DNA of 64,000 nucleotides from assembly GCA_029718625.1 (NCBI GenBank), contig CM056389.1:21609381-21673380 (forward strand). Direction: 5' to 3'. A model generated the notes under the pieces. It was not told where the DNA came from. It made no database searches and worked only from the letters and a program-made list of their open reading frames with translations. The position numbers and the translations under genes were made by a program. Below, in pieces: positions 44,116-55,359 of the stretch. This DNA comes from Synaphobranchus kaupii (lineage: Eukaryota; Chordata; Actinopteri; Anguilliformes; Synaphobranchidae). Each line of letters begins with the position of its first letter. Positions within the stretch are counted from its first letter, which is position 1.

Positions 44116-44785
44116 ATACATGTTTAAATCACAAATGACAGATTGGCAAGTTTAATCATGGTCATTTGTCTGAACCTTCCACTCAACTGTAAAATCAATT
44201 TCAAGTTTAATTCCATGAATGGGAATACAGTGATATCGAAACAAGCAGATTTGGCTTTCAATAAGTATGTCTGTTGTGGCCTGGTCATAAAAAAGGCAAA
44301 ATATACAAAAGGTTTCAGAGGCACTTTTTCTGAATAGCCATATACTAAATAAATTGAAAACATCTGGGTGAAAATAATAAGAATACATTGACTGTGTAGC
44401 ACCCTTTATTAAATATGAACCATTTGACGCATACAGTCATACAGGTGTTACAGCACTAGAGTGGTCCCTGAAGATTAGAACGTCTATTTACGAATGACGC
44501 ACCAATAAGCCTGGTTAAACATTGTTCTTTCTACAAACTCCAATTCCAATAAAGTTGAGCCAGTATGTACGATGCACATAAAAGCAGAAAACAGTGATTT
44601 GTAAATTTTCTTTTACATATATTTAATTTAAAAACAGCACAAAGAGAAGATATTTAATGTTTTACCTTATCAACTTTTTAGATTTTTGTAAATATCGACT
44701 AATTCCAAATTTGATGCCTGCAACACATTCCAGGAAAGTTGGGACATGGGCCGTGTCCGAATCAGCACTCTTCCACACTATTTAG
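44116..44785 (+). other. OR-D 3' flank
   Basis: Parallels 21263-21950. Candidate AATAAA at 44348-44353 within CTAAATAAATTGAAAACATC, about 230 bp after the stop. A mariner-family fragment (CTCCAATTCCAATAAAGTTG) occupies 44527-44753. No gene. Confidence 0.65.
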
Positions 44786-44789
44786 TAAC

Positions 44790-46385
44790 CTTGGTGAGTA
44801 GATAGGATGAGAAAGACGTTGAGTAGGTGAAAACGTCAGCTCCATATTTGGTTGAAGGGCTTTTGTAGGAATAGAGATATCCCATTCGTGGATAACTTTA
44901 CTTCCTTCCTTAACCGGCCAGATCTTTTTAAACGGGACCGTCTTCACCCAAACTACTCAGGATCACGTGTTTTATACACGAACATTGAACTGGCCCTAAA
45001 ACTCCTGCAAGGCATTTTCAGTATGACACCCTGAAGGCCTTGCCTTCTGTTACCCTGCCTCAAAATCAGGTAACGCCAATATCCAATACATAGATACAAA
45101 TATAATTACTGTCATCAACTGGCCAAGTGCTCGCCTGTCTCGCTTGAATTCTAGACTAAATGGTTCTGTTTTGAATAATTTTGTAAAGGTCAATATTCAG
45201 CCTCCTGAGATTTCATGCATCCCTTGCACAACCACCCCTACTGAAATGACGTGTCTGCATGATTTTAAATTACGACAAGGCCTTGGGCAATTACACTTAA
45301 ATATTAGGAGCCTTTTACCTAAAATTGACTTCGTTCACACTCTGGTAAATGAATGCTGCCCTGACGTTGTTATCCTCACTGAAACTTGGCTTACTTTTTC
45401 AGATTTGATTTTCAGATTTGAAAATAACTTTGGATGGTTACAATATTTTTTGCATTGACAGAAAATCAAAAGGAGGTGGAGTATTGATCTATGTCAAATA
45501 CTTTTTACCAGTCTGTCATGTTGCTGCTGGCATGCTACCAAATTATTTTGAATATATTGTTCTGGACATCTGCCCTGGAGGTAGTGACCATTTTATAATT
45601 ATTGGAATCTACTGTCCCCCATCCGCAAATTGTGAGGCCCTGGAAGAAATTGCCAAATTAATATCATCCCATGTTAGTTTATTTCTAGTCCAACACGACC
45701 AAACAAATCCAATCCTTTTAAATCAACCATGATCGATCTTATATTAAGAAACAATCCACTTAAGGACCCCATTAGTGCAGTTTTTGTTCAAGACATCAGC
45801 GACCATGGCCCAATTGCATGTGTTAGAAATACTCGAAACCTCCGGACTAACACCAATCCTTGCATAGTAAAGAAAAGGAATTTTAAACATTTTAATGAGC
45901 AAACTTTTTTAAATGATTTGTATCACTTTAAATGATTTGAAAAAATTTAAAACATTTCCGATTCTGACTTAGCTTTTAATAATTTTTACGCAATTTCGTA
46001 ACAATGTACTTAATAAACATGCTCCCTATAAACATTTTAGAGTTAAACACCGTTAATCCTTGGTTCTCCCCAAACATTTCCAAAGCTCTTATTGTCAGAG
46101 ATGCTACTTGAAAAACAGCCAAAACTACCAATCATCTGACTGACTGGCAGAATTTCAGGCACCAACAGAATAACTGCCTCAGACTTATTAGAAAAGCCAA
46201 ATCTGACTTCTATTTGTCCTCACTTTCAAATACCTCTGGCAATGTATTTGAGTTTTGGAAAATTATCAAATCCTTGAAAAATAATTCCCCTGCCTCACTC
46301 CCCCCTAAAATCTGTTTTGAAAATCAAATCATAATAAACAAATCTGATATGTGTGAGGCTTTCAATCATCATTTAATTTAATCTG
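44790..46385 (+). mobile_element. LINE fragment: ORF1 end and AP endonuclease, RT missing
   Basis: 44852-45034: RDIPFVDNFTSFLNRPDLFK, RDRLHPNYSGSRVLYTNIEL, the end of an esterase-like ORF1 seen in CR1/L2-group LINEs. 45144-45935, over three frames: endonuclease with LGQLHLNIRSLLPKIDFVHT, PDVVILTETWL, LDGYNIFCIDRKSKGGGVLI, IIIGIYCPPS and DISDHGPIACV (catalytic SDH). To about 46385 the linker before RT is readable only with frame changes (LRLIRKAKSDFYLSSL, FEFWKIIKSLKN). RT itself is absent; sequence switches at 46386 to a dispersed repeat. Confidence 0.82.
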
Positions 46386-47289
46386 GCAATATGTTTAACA
46401 AACAGTTCATCTTTAGTTGTAGCATGTTTGGAGCATGTTCTATGACCAAGGTGCATTATAAGGTGCAATGACCCTCGTCTTGCTACAGCCACAGACTGTA
46501 AAATGCACCGTTTATACACGCTAAGATGATCATGTTCAGATATAGAAACAATAATATTTTCAATAATAAGCATTCAACATGTTCCCTTGCTTACTGTACT
46601 ATATAGTGTACCCGATGCGCTTTCAGTGTAGAAGACACCTAATTTTTTTCTCCAAAATATCTCGTATAAATATGTTTATGAAACCATATATATGAAGCTA
46701 CAAATGGTTTCTGATTAATCCTGAAGAGTTTCTTGTTACATTTTACCAAAGTCCTAGATAGTCGACATTTCCACAGTGACCACCTATGGCACTTAGGCCT
46801 GAAATGCGTTGCTGTTGTTAGGTAAAAACACACATGCTTTTGTATGTTTTTTTTAACGTATTAGAATACATTAGGCTACTTATTTTATGTGTATTATGTA
46901 TGTACTGTATGTGACCATTCTGAAATAAATATATTCTGTTGCAAATTTCTGAATGATACAGCCTCTTCTTCAATTCAAACTTTAAACCATGGATGTGCAG
47001 TGAATATTTTTTGAGATATTGACATTGAAAAAAGACTAAATAAGAAACTATGTGGAAATTGTCTCTGGAGGGCCAAAGTCAATAGGGTTAACAAAGAGTC
47101 AGAGACAGTCTCAGACTGAGTGCAGTAATAGACTATTTCTCCTGTACTTTCTCCTGAACAGCAGCCAGAACGTGCACCCATTTTCCTCTGTTCTTACTTT
47201 ATTATTTTTATTTACAGTGTTTCACCGTCTGAATATTTGATGTGACCCCCTGCAATAAACACCCGATCATATCACATTTACCAGCACAA
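46386..47289. repeat. Dispersed repeats, no gene
   Basis: 46395-46450 is the reverse complement of 6975-7030. 46465-46740 matches 22140-22440 in direct orientation. 46750-47289 is AT-rich with AATACATTAGGCTACT and no recognisable content. Confidence 0.6.
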
Positions 47290-47432
47290 TGTTAACCTAT
47301 AGCTTTGGCTTCTGCATTGAAGCATATAATTCTATCTGAATGCATGCATTGTTCAGCATATGTAGTCCCCTGGGATTGAACCCACAGCCTTTATTTTCAG
47401 CACAATACTCTACCAACTGAGCCATAGGACTA
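47290..47432 (-). mobile_element. tRNA-derived SINE (degenerate)
   Basis: On the minus strand: AGTCCTATGGCTCAGTTGGT, AGAGTATTGTGCTGAAAATA, AGGCTGTGGGTTCAATCCCA, GGGGACTA. That is a tRNA head with a good A box (TGGCTCAGTTGG) and B box (GGTTCAATCCC) over about 70 bases, then a tail with GCTTCAATGCAGAAGCC. The acceptor pairing is imperfect and the tail continues past the tRNA-like end, so it is a SINE rather than a tRNA gene. It is oriented away from the OR-E promoter, as the copy at 13262 is from OR-B. Confidence 0.7.
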
Positions 47433-47473
47433 ATGTTCAAGCTCCCCCATACATACACAAAGCTGAAATAGTA

Positions 47474-47734
47474 CCCTTACAAAAATACAGGCCTTCTGGC
47501 ACATTTGCGTCAAACCTTTGGCATTGTTGCTGCAGGTTTGCAGCAAGCTCATATTTTCACATGCAAATTAGCTTTGTGGGAACTGCCATTCACTTCTGGC
47601 AAAGTTTTTAGTTCACCACTACTGGCAAACGCTGACAAATCTCTGGCAACATTTTGTGGTAAACAATTTAGTTTGTGGTAAATGCGCTACATATTAGCTG
47701 CATGTTTGCAGCAAACTATCCAGTTTTGTAAGGG
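47474..47734. mobile_element. 261-bp MITE in the OR-E upstream region
   Basis: Tips CCCTTACAAAA and TTTTGTAAGGG are perfect 11-bp inverted repeats, flanked by TA on both sides (47472-47473 and 47735-47736). At 60001-60025 the same upstream sequence is uninterrupted (GCTGAAATAGTAACATTCAT). Interior words such as GGCAAA and TTGCAGCAAACT recur; no coding content. The TA target suggests Tc1/mariner-type mobilisation. Confidence 0.85.
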
Positions 47735-47837
47735 TAACATTCATGCCGCACCCGTGGTCCCAAGAACAAGGAGCACAAAATCAATTGTTACCATTGCGTC
47801 ATGTTGCATTTCACATTAGCGTTTCTGTTGTGTTCTG

Positions 47838-48068
47838 TTCCCTTGGTGTACTGGTCTGTATCAACACTCCGGGATATAAGAACCACAGTACACGCTTTGA
47901 TTCACCACAGTCTTTTCAACTGATCTATCATCAAGTTCAAGGACATACTGTTAATCTACTAAAATAGTAATATTTAAAGACATTGGGTGATAGAAAAAGT
48001 GTTCTTCTATATGAGAGATAGACACACTGACAACATTTTTGTTCTGTGCAGTTCGACTAAAGTTTTTG
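47838..48068 (+). promoter_or_regulatory. OR-E promoter and non-coding exon 1, eroded donor
   Basis: EBF/Olf-1-like TTCCCTTGGTG at 47838, TATA (GATATAAGAACC) at 47873-47884, likely start near 47905, conserved ATCTATCATCAAGTTCAAGG block. The exon ends TTTTTG at 48068 and the donor reads GTATTAGC instead of GTAAGTATTAG because four bases are missing. The GT remains but positions +3 to +6 are poor, consistent with the downstream gene being a pseudogene. The acceptor AAATTTTCAG is intact at 48671-48680. Confidence 0.7.
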
Positions 48069-48740
48069 GTATTAGCGACATATTAATGTATTCCTTCATA
48101 ATTTATGAATTTACCTTATGCATTCCAGTAATTTCATTCAAAAAGCTTTAAATGCATAGTAATTATTCTAGTTGAAAATTGTACCTTAAATAATTTTACA
48201 ATAAATATTTCATAAAAAACATAATGCATTGCACACCTTGCAAGACATATTTTCCAAATCTTTCCCTTTTTTTAAAGATTTCTGAGAGAAAATGTAAAAT
48301 ATGTCAGTGTACTATTTATTGATATTGGTCATCATTAATCTCTCTTTGGTTTCATCTTTCTGAATGCATCTACAACCGTCAGGTGTCATCTATGATTAAT
48401 CTATCAGCCCTTTACAGTAATACTGAAAGCTAAAGTAAAAGAAAAGTATGAGACATGGAATAAGTATGTAACATGATATACAGGATATGTGTTCTGTGAC
48501 GTTACAAAAGTGTTCACTGAAAGATTGAAAAAGTAGAATTTTTTTTTTTAAATTCAGTCATAAATTAGCTTGTGTGGTTTCTGTAGCTAGATTCTTGACT
48601 AACTATCCTTTACTTTGTTAACTTTGAAGTGTGTGAGGAATTCATGACTGTAGGTTAAACTATTTTTTTTAAATTTTCAGATCCTAAAAAAACTGTTTTT
48701 TTAAAGGGGTGAGTAACAAAGAGCAGCAAGAAAACCTGCG

Positions 48741-49729
48741 ATGAACCCTCCAAATTTAACCTTATTTATAAACGCCAGTATTGTGCATCCTGAGTTCTTT
48801 TTCATAAGTGGTTTTGCCGGTATTCCCCACACAAGATACTACTATGTCTTCTTGTGCTTTGTTTATGCTCTGTCTCTACTGGGAAACACTTTTGTCATGT
48901 TTCTGATTTATACAGATCACTGCCTTCACAGTCCAAAATACATTGTAGAGTTTAATTTGGCTGTGTCCGACTTGTGCATAAGCACTGCGCTCGTTCCTCA
49001 GTTGATTGACACCTTCCTGTTTAAATCACAGTTAATCTCCTTTGTGGCCTGCTTGACTAATATGTTTTTTGTTTTTTCGTTTCTGGTCATGCAGTCTCTC
49101 ACTCTCACTGTTCTGTCCTATGATAGATGTGTTGCTATATGCTCTCCACTGAGATACAATGAGATTGTGACAAAGAAATCAATGTTGATGATCATAATCA
49201 TATCATGGATTTTTGCAGGACTGGCCATTCTCATAACTGTGGTTTTTATCAGCAGACTGTCATTCTGCAAATCCATTGTGATAAACAGTTACTTCTGTGA
49301 TCATGGACCCACATTCAGGTTGGCTTGCAATGACAACACTCCAAATTACATGATTAGTTGGACACACCCTGTTGTGATTCTATGGTTTCCGGTACTTTTT
49401 ATTACGGTTACATACATTCGTATAGGCAGGGCATTACTAACAATTGCAGCAGCCTCAGAGCGCCTCAAAGCCATGAAAACCTGCAGCTCTCATTTGATCT
49501 TAGTGGGTGTTTTTTATCTTCCTATAATCGTCACTGCAAGAATGGGCTCCGTCATTCACCAGAACGCCTGGATTATTATTGGACTCTGGCAACCCTCTTG
49601 CCACCTATGCTCATTTACTCCCTCAACATAGAAGAATTTACAGCATCTATTAAAAAGCTTTACAGAAGAAACAAGATACACACCACTGTAAGGAATAAAT
49701 CAACAAATGTTTTAATCACAAATCACTGA
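48741..49729 (+). pseudogene. Olfactory receptor pseudogene OR-E
   Basis: Starts MNPPNLTLFINASIVHPEFF and aligns with OR-F to residue 277. Lesions: a 1-bp deletion after HQNAWII (near 49581; ATTATTGG against ATTACTAGG in OR-F) shifts the frame and gives a premature stop at 49629; 9 bp are missing from the TM7 motif so that PMLNPIIYSL would read PMLIYSL; the DRY motif reads DRCVAIC (Y to C). Codons after the shift are open to 49729 in the second frame (ending NVLITNH). Nearly identical to OR-F from TM4 to TM6, so it died recently. Confidence 0.93.
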
Positions 49730-50235
49730 CTGGCAAATTGAACTATTATAATTATTTGAACCCTCCACTCAACTGTCAACTGTAAGTGTAATTTGCAAAT
49801 TTAACACAATGAATGGGAATGCAGTGATAGATTTGGCCTTCAATAAGTACGATTTTTCATAAAATGGATTTTTCATAACATGAGGCTGGGCATGGGAATC
49901 CAGTGATAGATTTTGCCTTCAATAAGTACACTTTTTCATAAAATGGTTAAGATTTACCAAACATACCTGAGTCACTCTTTTTGAATCACAGTTTAAAAGT
50001 CTTAAATAAATCTGGGTGAGAACAGTAAGAATACACTTGTGACTGTGTAGCACCCTTAGGATGTTAACTGCTCAGGCCAGGGGACTTCAGTTCTGTTTCT
50101 AGATGTCTGCAGGGTTGCTGGTTTTAATTTAGATCGAAGAAACCAAGTGAGGTGATGTATCTGTGCAATAAACTGCTTTAATTGATCTATTTATTGAGAT
50201 TCCTAGTCATGGCTGTGTTTGAGTTAAAATGTTAA

Positions 50236-50275
<40 letters not shown>
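49730..50275 (+). other. OR-E 3' flank and (TG)n(TA)n tract
   Basis: Conserved with the flanks of OR-B and OR-F and with 9576-10066. Contains an internal partial repeat (GCAGTGATAGATTTGGCCTT at 49818 and CCAGTGATAGATTTTGCCTT at 49899), a candidate AATAAA at 50005, and a (TG)n(TA)n microsatellite at 50236-50275. Confidence 0.7.
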
Positions 50276-50800
50276 CAGTCCTGGCCAAAAGTCTTGTCGC
50301 ATGAGTGGACAAAAGTGACAATTGCTAATTACACAACTCTTAATGAGCTAAAACAGTTAGGAAAGAACACAAATTAATCATAAGTGTCTAAAGTTTATTT
50401 AGATACTAGCAAAATTACATTTCAAAATTGTTACTAAATGTTATAGCTTGATGATGATCAACAGGCCAGTTTTGGCCGGACAAAAGTCTTGTCGCAATGG
50501 CCAACTCCAATTTCTAGGCCACAGTGAATATGGAAGAAACAAACAAGGGGCTTGATTAGTCAGCTGTAGGTAACTTTGAGCTATAAAAGCAGAAATTTGA
50601 CACTTTAAGCCAAGTTCATGCTCAACATTGCTTCTGTCAACATGCCCAAGATCAAACCAGAAACCAAAGTGCTGATCATCAAGAATCTCAAGTCCAAGTC
50701 CCTGCTGAAGTTTCAGACATCTTCAATGTGTCTAAACGGCAGGTGGAGAGGATTCGCAAGCGCTACCAAGAGACTGGCGACGTCCATGTATAAAACATTT
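50276..50800 (+). mobile_element. Tc1-like transposon, 5' part with IR/DR-type end
   Basis: Begins CAGTCCTGGCCAAAAGTCTT right after the (TA)n tract. The word CAAAAGTCTTGTCGCA occurs at the tip (about 50286) and again about 200 bp in (50484), giving the two direct repeats per end of the IR/DR type of Tc1 element. The transposase start follows at 50642; the element is cut off near 50800. Confidence 0.8.
50642..50790 (+). pseudogene. Tc1-like transposase N-terminal fragment
   Basis: MPKIKPETKVLIIKNLKSKS opens a paired-like DNA-binding domain. A frameshift near 50700 moves the continuation (VSDIFNVSKRQVERIRKRYQ, ETGDV) to another frame, and sequence ends before the catalytic domain. Different family from elements A-D. 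Confidence 0.75.
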
Positions 50801-52819
50801 AGCTAAATGTATGGTTCGTTCTTTTAACAATTTAAACAACTCCGCCTCTGGAGCATTCAGAAACTGAGATGGGGTGGAGAAAAGGATGGGTTAGCTAATG
50901 AGGTTCTTTGGGTTAGCTAATGAGGTAATTTGCATTTCTTGCTCTCTTGCTACTGTGAAGATGTGGAAAATAGCTAGTCTCCCATGGAAAAAAGCTGTTT
51001 TATTTAAAGTAATGCAACATGTAAAATAACAACAAAGAACCATCCCAAATATTAGTTCAGCATCTGAACGACTGTATATCTGAGACAAAACAGTTATAGG
51101 CCTACATGCATTTAACATAAAAATTAAAGGATTGAAATGAGGGTGGGATAAGCCTTCTAGCTAGCTCGTTCAGGTGAAAACCGGGCTCCATTTGGTTGAA
51201 AAGTTAGAGTAAGTACAACCACTGTCTCAGCCTGTCTCCGCCTACTACACAATTTTGAAAAATACTTTGTGGGTTGAGTGAGGGAGAGGTGTGGGGGCGG
51301 AGAAGCTGTCTCCATCGTCATTTGCATAACTGAAAGTACATTGTACAATGATTTTGTATAACTCGGATCAAACTGTCAAACTAGACGTTGCACATCAAAT
51401 ATGAATCATGATTCAGCAACTGCATGGCCTATTTCTCACCTCAAATATTTTCATAAACATAATATATATAAAAAATGTATAAAAAATGCATTTTCGCCAT
51501 GTTTTTAAGAACAAAATGTGTAATAAATCAGGCAATTGGCAATATATTAACAAATCCTTCTGTAATAATCTTCAGAATATAGTTAAGAATGAACATGGAA
51601 AGTTTAGTGTATGTAAGTGATCTAGAAGTTGAGATTTTTGGTTCAGAGTATTGAAAAAAACTCATTTTGAGAAAATGGCCGTTAAAGATATCTATTGTTA
51701 AGTTTAATATTTGCTGACTAGAAATCACTCTTTATAGCAACAATAACCCATTAAATCACATCCCCCAATGCCCTATTACACTACTGAACACATCTAAACT
51801 GTATATATACTTACTTGATTAGATATACTTGTTAATAAGTACAACTAAGCACAGGCATAGTCACAGGGCCTTCCAATTACTGCGCAACCCTTTTGTGCCA
51901 CCTGTTTGTCTTTGTCATAATGTGATAATTGTCTTTGTCATAATTGTCAATTAAGATAATTTTTTATCTCCATTTATTAAAAAACTAAAAAAAATCTAAA
52001 TCAAAATACATAGGTAAGAGCCAATGAGATTACAGCTAGGGTTACCAGATTTGCAGCTTAGCCAGAATGACCGGACAAACTGTGCACACTGTTAAACTGT
52101 ACGCTGTGAAATCATGCAATGATTGTGTGACATATTTTAGCTGACTATTTAGGTAGAATAAGTTTATGAACAGGACGCCACGTTGTTCCGGTTTAAAAAG
52201 TGGAGCCGAAACGAAAGTAACGTAGTGGGTCTAACCAATCAGGTGCCGGCTGTTTCCGTTGTGGGCAACAACAATTATCCATATGACGTAGAGGTACTCC
52301 AAAGAGGTACTCTGACATCCCGATTGGGGCGGGGGCAGAGTGGGGAGCAGAAAGGAAATTTAGGAAGTTAGGGGCAGCACAAACATGCTTTTCTACCAGT
52401 TTCTTATGATATACAATATTATTTCAGAATTGTTGAAATAACGGAATGCATGAATAAGTTTCATTATAAGGTAGGCATACAAACACGTTTACAGCTAAAA
52501 AAAAAAAAAGTGATCTAGGGTGTACTTACCTTTTAAGGTTTTCTCGCCGACTAAGACGTAGTCAGGCTATATCGGGTAAATCTGAGCTATATTGGGGTTA
52601 ACTTAGTCCGCTCATGTCAAAATGCCTTTCTGTTTAGATTGCCCTTTATGACACACTGATATTTTGCAAATACAAATCAAACTCAGAAGAGAACAATGCC
52701 CTTGGCCTACCCCTTTCTAACTGCAACATTCAAATGAAGCAATAATACAATCATACTTTGAAAATCAGAATCCTTGCTGTTGATACAGATGTTAAGGGAT
52801 TACAGTGGTCAATTAAATA
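50801..52819. other. No gene seen; one dispersed repeat
   Basis: 51205-51450 is the reverse complement of 6190-6510 (ACTGTCTCAGCCTGTCTCCG, TATAACTCGGATCAAACTGT). 52180-52380 is less AT-rich (GGGCAACAACAATTATCCAT) but carries no recognisable protein. A homopolymer A run is at 52498-52510. Confidence 0.5.
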
Positions 52820-53940
52820 CACTGCTCAAAAAAATTAAGGGAACACTTAAGGGACACATCAGATCTTGATGAACGAATTATTCAAGTTGAAAATCTTTAC
52901 TGATGTACATTGTATAATTTGTTGAGAACAAAATGACGTAACAACGGTCAATGGAAACCAAAATCATCAACCCATTGAGGGCTGGATTCAAAATCACACT
53001 GAAAATCAAAGTAAAAAATTGAAATCACAGGCTGATCCAACTTGTGTGAATTTTATCATGGCAACTCATAATGTGACTCAGTAGTGTGTATGGCCCCCGC
53101 GTGCCTGTACGCACTCCCAACAATGTCTGGGCATGCTCCTGATGAGTCGGCGGATGGTGTCCTGGGGGATCTCCTCCCAGACCTGGATAAGGGCATCAGT
53201 GAGGTCCTGGACAGTCTGTGGTGGTACTTGGCGGCATCGGATGCACCGATACATAACGTCCCATAGGTATCAATGCCTTCCTCATCCAGGAACTGCCTAC
53301 ACACTCTGGCCACATGAGGCTGGGCATTGTCCTGCACCAGGAGGAACCCAGGGCCCACTGCACCAGCGTAAGGTCTGACAATCGCTCTGAGGATTTCATC
53401 CCGGTACCTAACAGCAGTCAGGGTACCTTTGGCTATGACATGGATGTCTGTGTGACCCTCCAAGGATATACCTCCCCAGACCATCACTGACCCACCGCCA
53501 AATCGGTCATGCTGGATGATGTTACAGGCAGCATAACGTTCACCACGGCGTCTCCAGACTCTTTCACGCCTGTCACATGTGCTCAGTGTGAACCTGCTCT
53601 CATCTGTGAAGAGAACGGGGCGCCAATGGCGGACCTGCCAATTCTGGTGTTCTCTCGCGAATGCCAATCGAGCTGCACGGTGCTAGGCTGTGAGCACAGG
53701 TCCCACTAGAGGACGTCGGGCCCTCATGCCACCCTCATGGAGTCTGTTTCTGACAGTTTGGTCAGAAACATGCACACCAGTAGCCTGCTGGAGGTCATTT
53801 TGTAGGGCTCTGGCAGTGCTCCTCCTGCTCCTTCTCGCACAAAGGAGCAGATACCGGTCCTGCTGCTGGGTTGATGCCCTTCTACGGCCCTGTCCAGCTC
53901 TCCTCGTGTAACGGCCAGTCTCCTGGATGTCCCTGAATGT
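52820..53940 (-). mobile_element. Tc1-like transposon, one end plus broken transposase
   Basis: Left tip CACTGCTCAAAAAAATTAAG follows TA at 52818-52819, a common fish Tc1 end. Transposase sequence runs on the minus strand up to about 53940, where similarity stops before the opposite end. About 1.1 kb remain of an element usually near 1.5 kb. Confidence 0.82.
53056..53935 (-). pseudogene. Tc1-like transposase lacking the last catalytic block
   Basis: From about 53935: helix-turn-helix ([17 protein letters not shown]), [15 protein letters not shown], then NWQVRHWRPVLFTDESRFTL (first catalytic D), GGSVMVWGGI, FLLVQDNAQPHVARVC (second catalytic D) and FLDEEGID. Directly after this, about 45 bp that should encode the WPPxSPDLNPIEH block are missing, and the rest (expected WDVMYRCIR...) continues in the wrong frame. 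The upstream M at 53667 is internal. With the third acidic residue deleted, it cannot be catalytic. Confidence 0.88.
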
Positions 53941-54299
53941 CCCATGAATGTTATGAGCACAACGTCATATCATAACCGCATAGAGACGTTTCTTGAATGT
54001 CCCTGAAAAATTCAAATGAAATGTCATATTGTAACCAAACAGTGAACTTACTTGGAATTTAATAACATCCTAGTAATGTTTTTAGGACAACCCTAGGAAA
54101 CATCACATCATAACTTTGAGGGGGCTAAAAGGGGACGTCCACTGTTTGCTGGGTAGCTACTTGCTAAGCTAGACTGAAAAACGAACTAACAAAAAACAAG
54201 GGACTATCGAGCTAACTATAAAAAAATATATACCAAAAATAAATGGGCAACTATAAGTAGAATATTCAAAAAAGCTAAACTGTAAGCTAGCTATATCGC
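53941..54299. other. No gene seen
   Basis: Contains a loosely repeated phrase (TGAATGTCCC at 53933, TTGAATGTCCCTGAAAAATT at 53993; GTCATATCATAACC / GTCATATTGTAACC), otherwise AT-rich. Confidence 0.45.
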
Positions 54300-54880
54300 T
54301 CACTCGCTCTCGGAACGCAGGGATCTGGTAGGTGTGTAGGGTCTGATGAGCTTTTGGAGGTATGGAGGGGCTGATGCTCAATGTTTTGAATTTGATGCGA
54401 GCCATCACAGGTAGCCAGTGGAGGTCAATGAGCAGGGGGGTGACATGGGAGTGTCGGGGGAGGTTGAAGACCAGGCGCGCTGCTGCGTTCTGGATAAGCT
54501 GAAGGGGTCTAATGGCCGATGCTGGCAGGCCAGCCAGGAGAGAGTTGCAGTAGTCCAGGCGGGACAGCACCATCGCTTGGACCAGGAGCTGAGTTGACTG
54601 GGTGGTGAGGAAAGGGCGGATTCTCCTGATGTTGTACAGGAAGAACCTGCACGCCCGGGTTACCACTGCGATGTTCTCGGAGAGGGACAGCCTGTTGTCC
54701 ATCACCACTCCGAGGTTCCTGGCACAGGGCGTTGGGGTCAGTGAAGTGTCCCCTAGGGAAATGGAGAGATTGAGAGGGGGAGAGGTTAGAGCAGGAATGT
54801 GGATCTCTATCTCCTCTCCACGCAGATCAACTGCTGCGCTGCCCACCCTTGCTCCAAAACAGGGTGGGAACTATTGGTGG
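54300..54880 (-). pseudogene. L2 LINE ORF2 C-terminal fragment
   Basis: Same family as 38079-41690. Reads LNLSISLGDTSLTPTPCARN, LGVVMDNRLSLSENI, RRIRPFLTTQSTQLLVQAMV, SRLDYCNSLLAGLPASAIRP and LHWLPVMARIKFKTL, then loses frame. No endonuclease or catalytic YADD remains, and no 3' tail was recognised. Unlike the larger copy it has arginine (CGC/CGA class) at the position of the TGA in that element. Confidence 0.85.
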
Positions 54881-55359
54881 GCATAGCTGTACAGGTTTCT
54901 ATTTCGTCACTGGGAGGAATATGTCAGCTGGATGAAATTTTCGGCCAATCACAGATTGAACGTGCAGTACCTAACGTTTTACCACTAGAGACACTAGAGT
55001 TTTACCACTTTTGAGCCAGATTCTTAAAAGTTTACACTTTTTTGCGCTGACTGCAGTAATTTGTCAAGATTTGGACCAAGATCAATCAGTAATACTTAGA
55101 GAAAACCAAATGTATCAGCTATCTAAAATAAGTGCTTTGTTACCCTTTAACTGCCAATATTTTGCTTTATGATATTATGATAAAAATGCATGTAATTTTT
55201 GCTCTGACTTTTAAAACCATAGCCTTTATACATGAAACTCCATATTATGTACCAATCAAATTAAGACATTTCCTTGACGATAATCAAGCCCCAGCTTTGT
55301 ACATTTACTTAAATGTTTCATATTTTAGTTAAATATTTAGCTAAATGTTTCATACATTT
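54881..55359. other. No gene seen
   Basis: AT-rich; GTTTTACCACTAGAGACACTAGAGTTTTACCACT is a small internal repeat near 54978-55011. No recognisable protein. Confidence 0.45.

Noticed and set aside
47362..47432. Functional tRNA gene on the minus strand
   Set aside because: A and B boxes are good, but the acceptor stem pairs poorly and a SINE-like tail follows; a degenerate sister copy exists at 13262.
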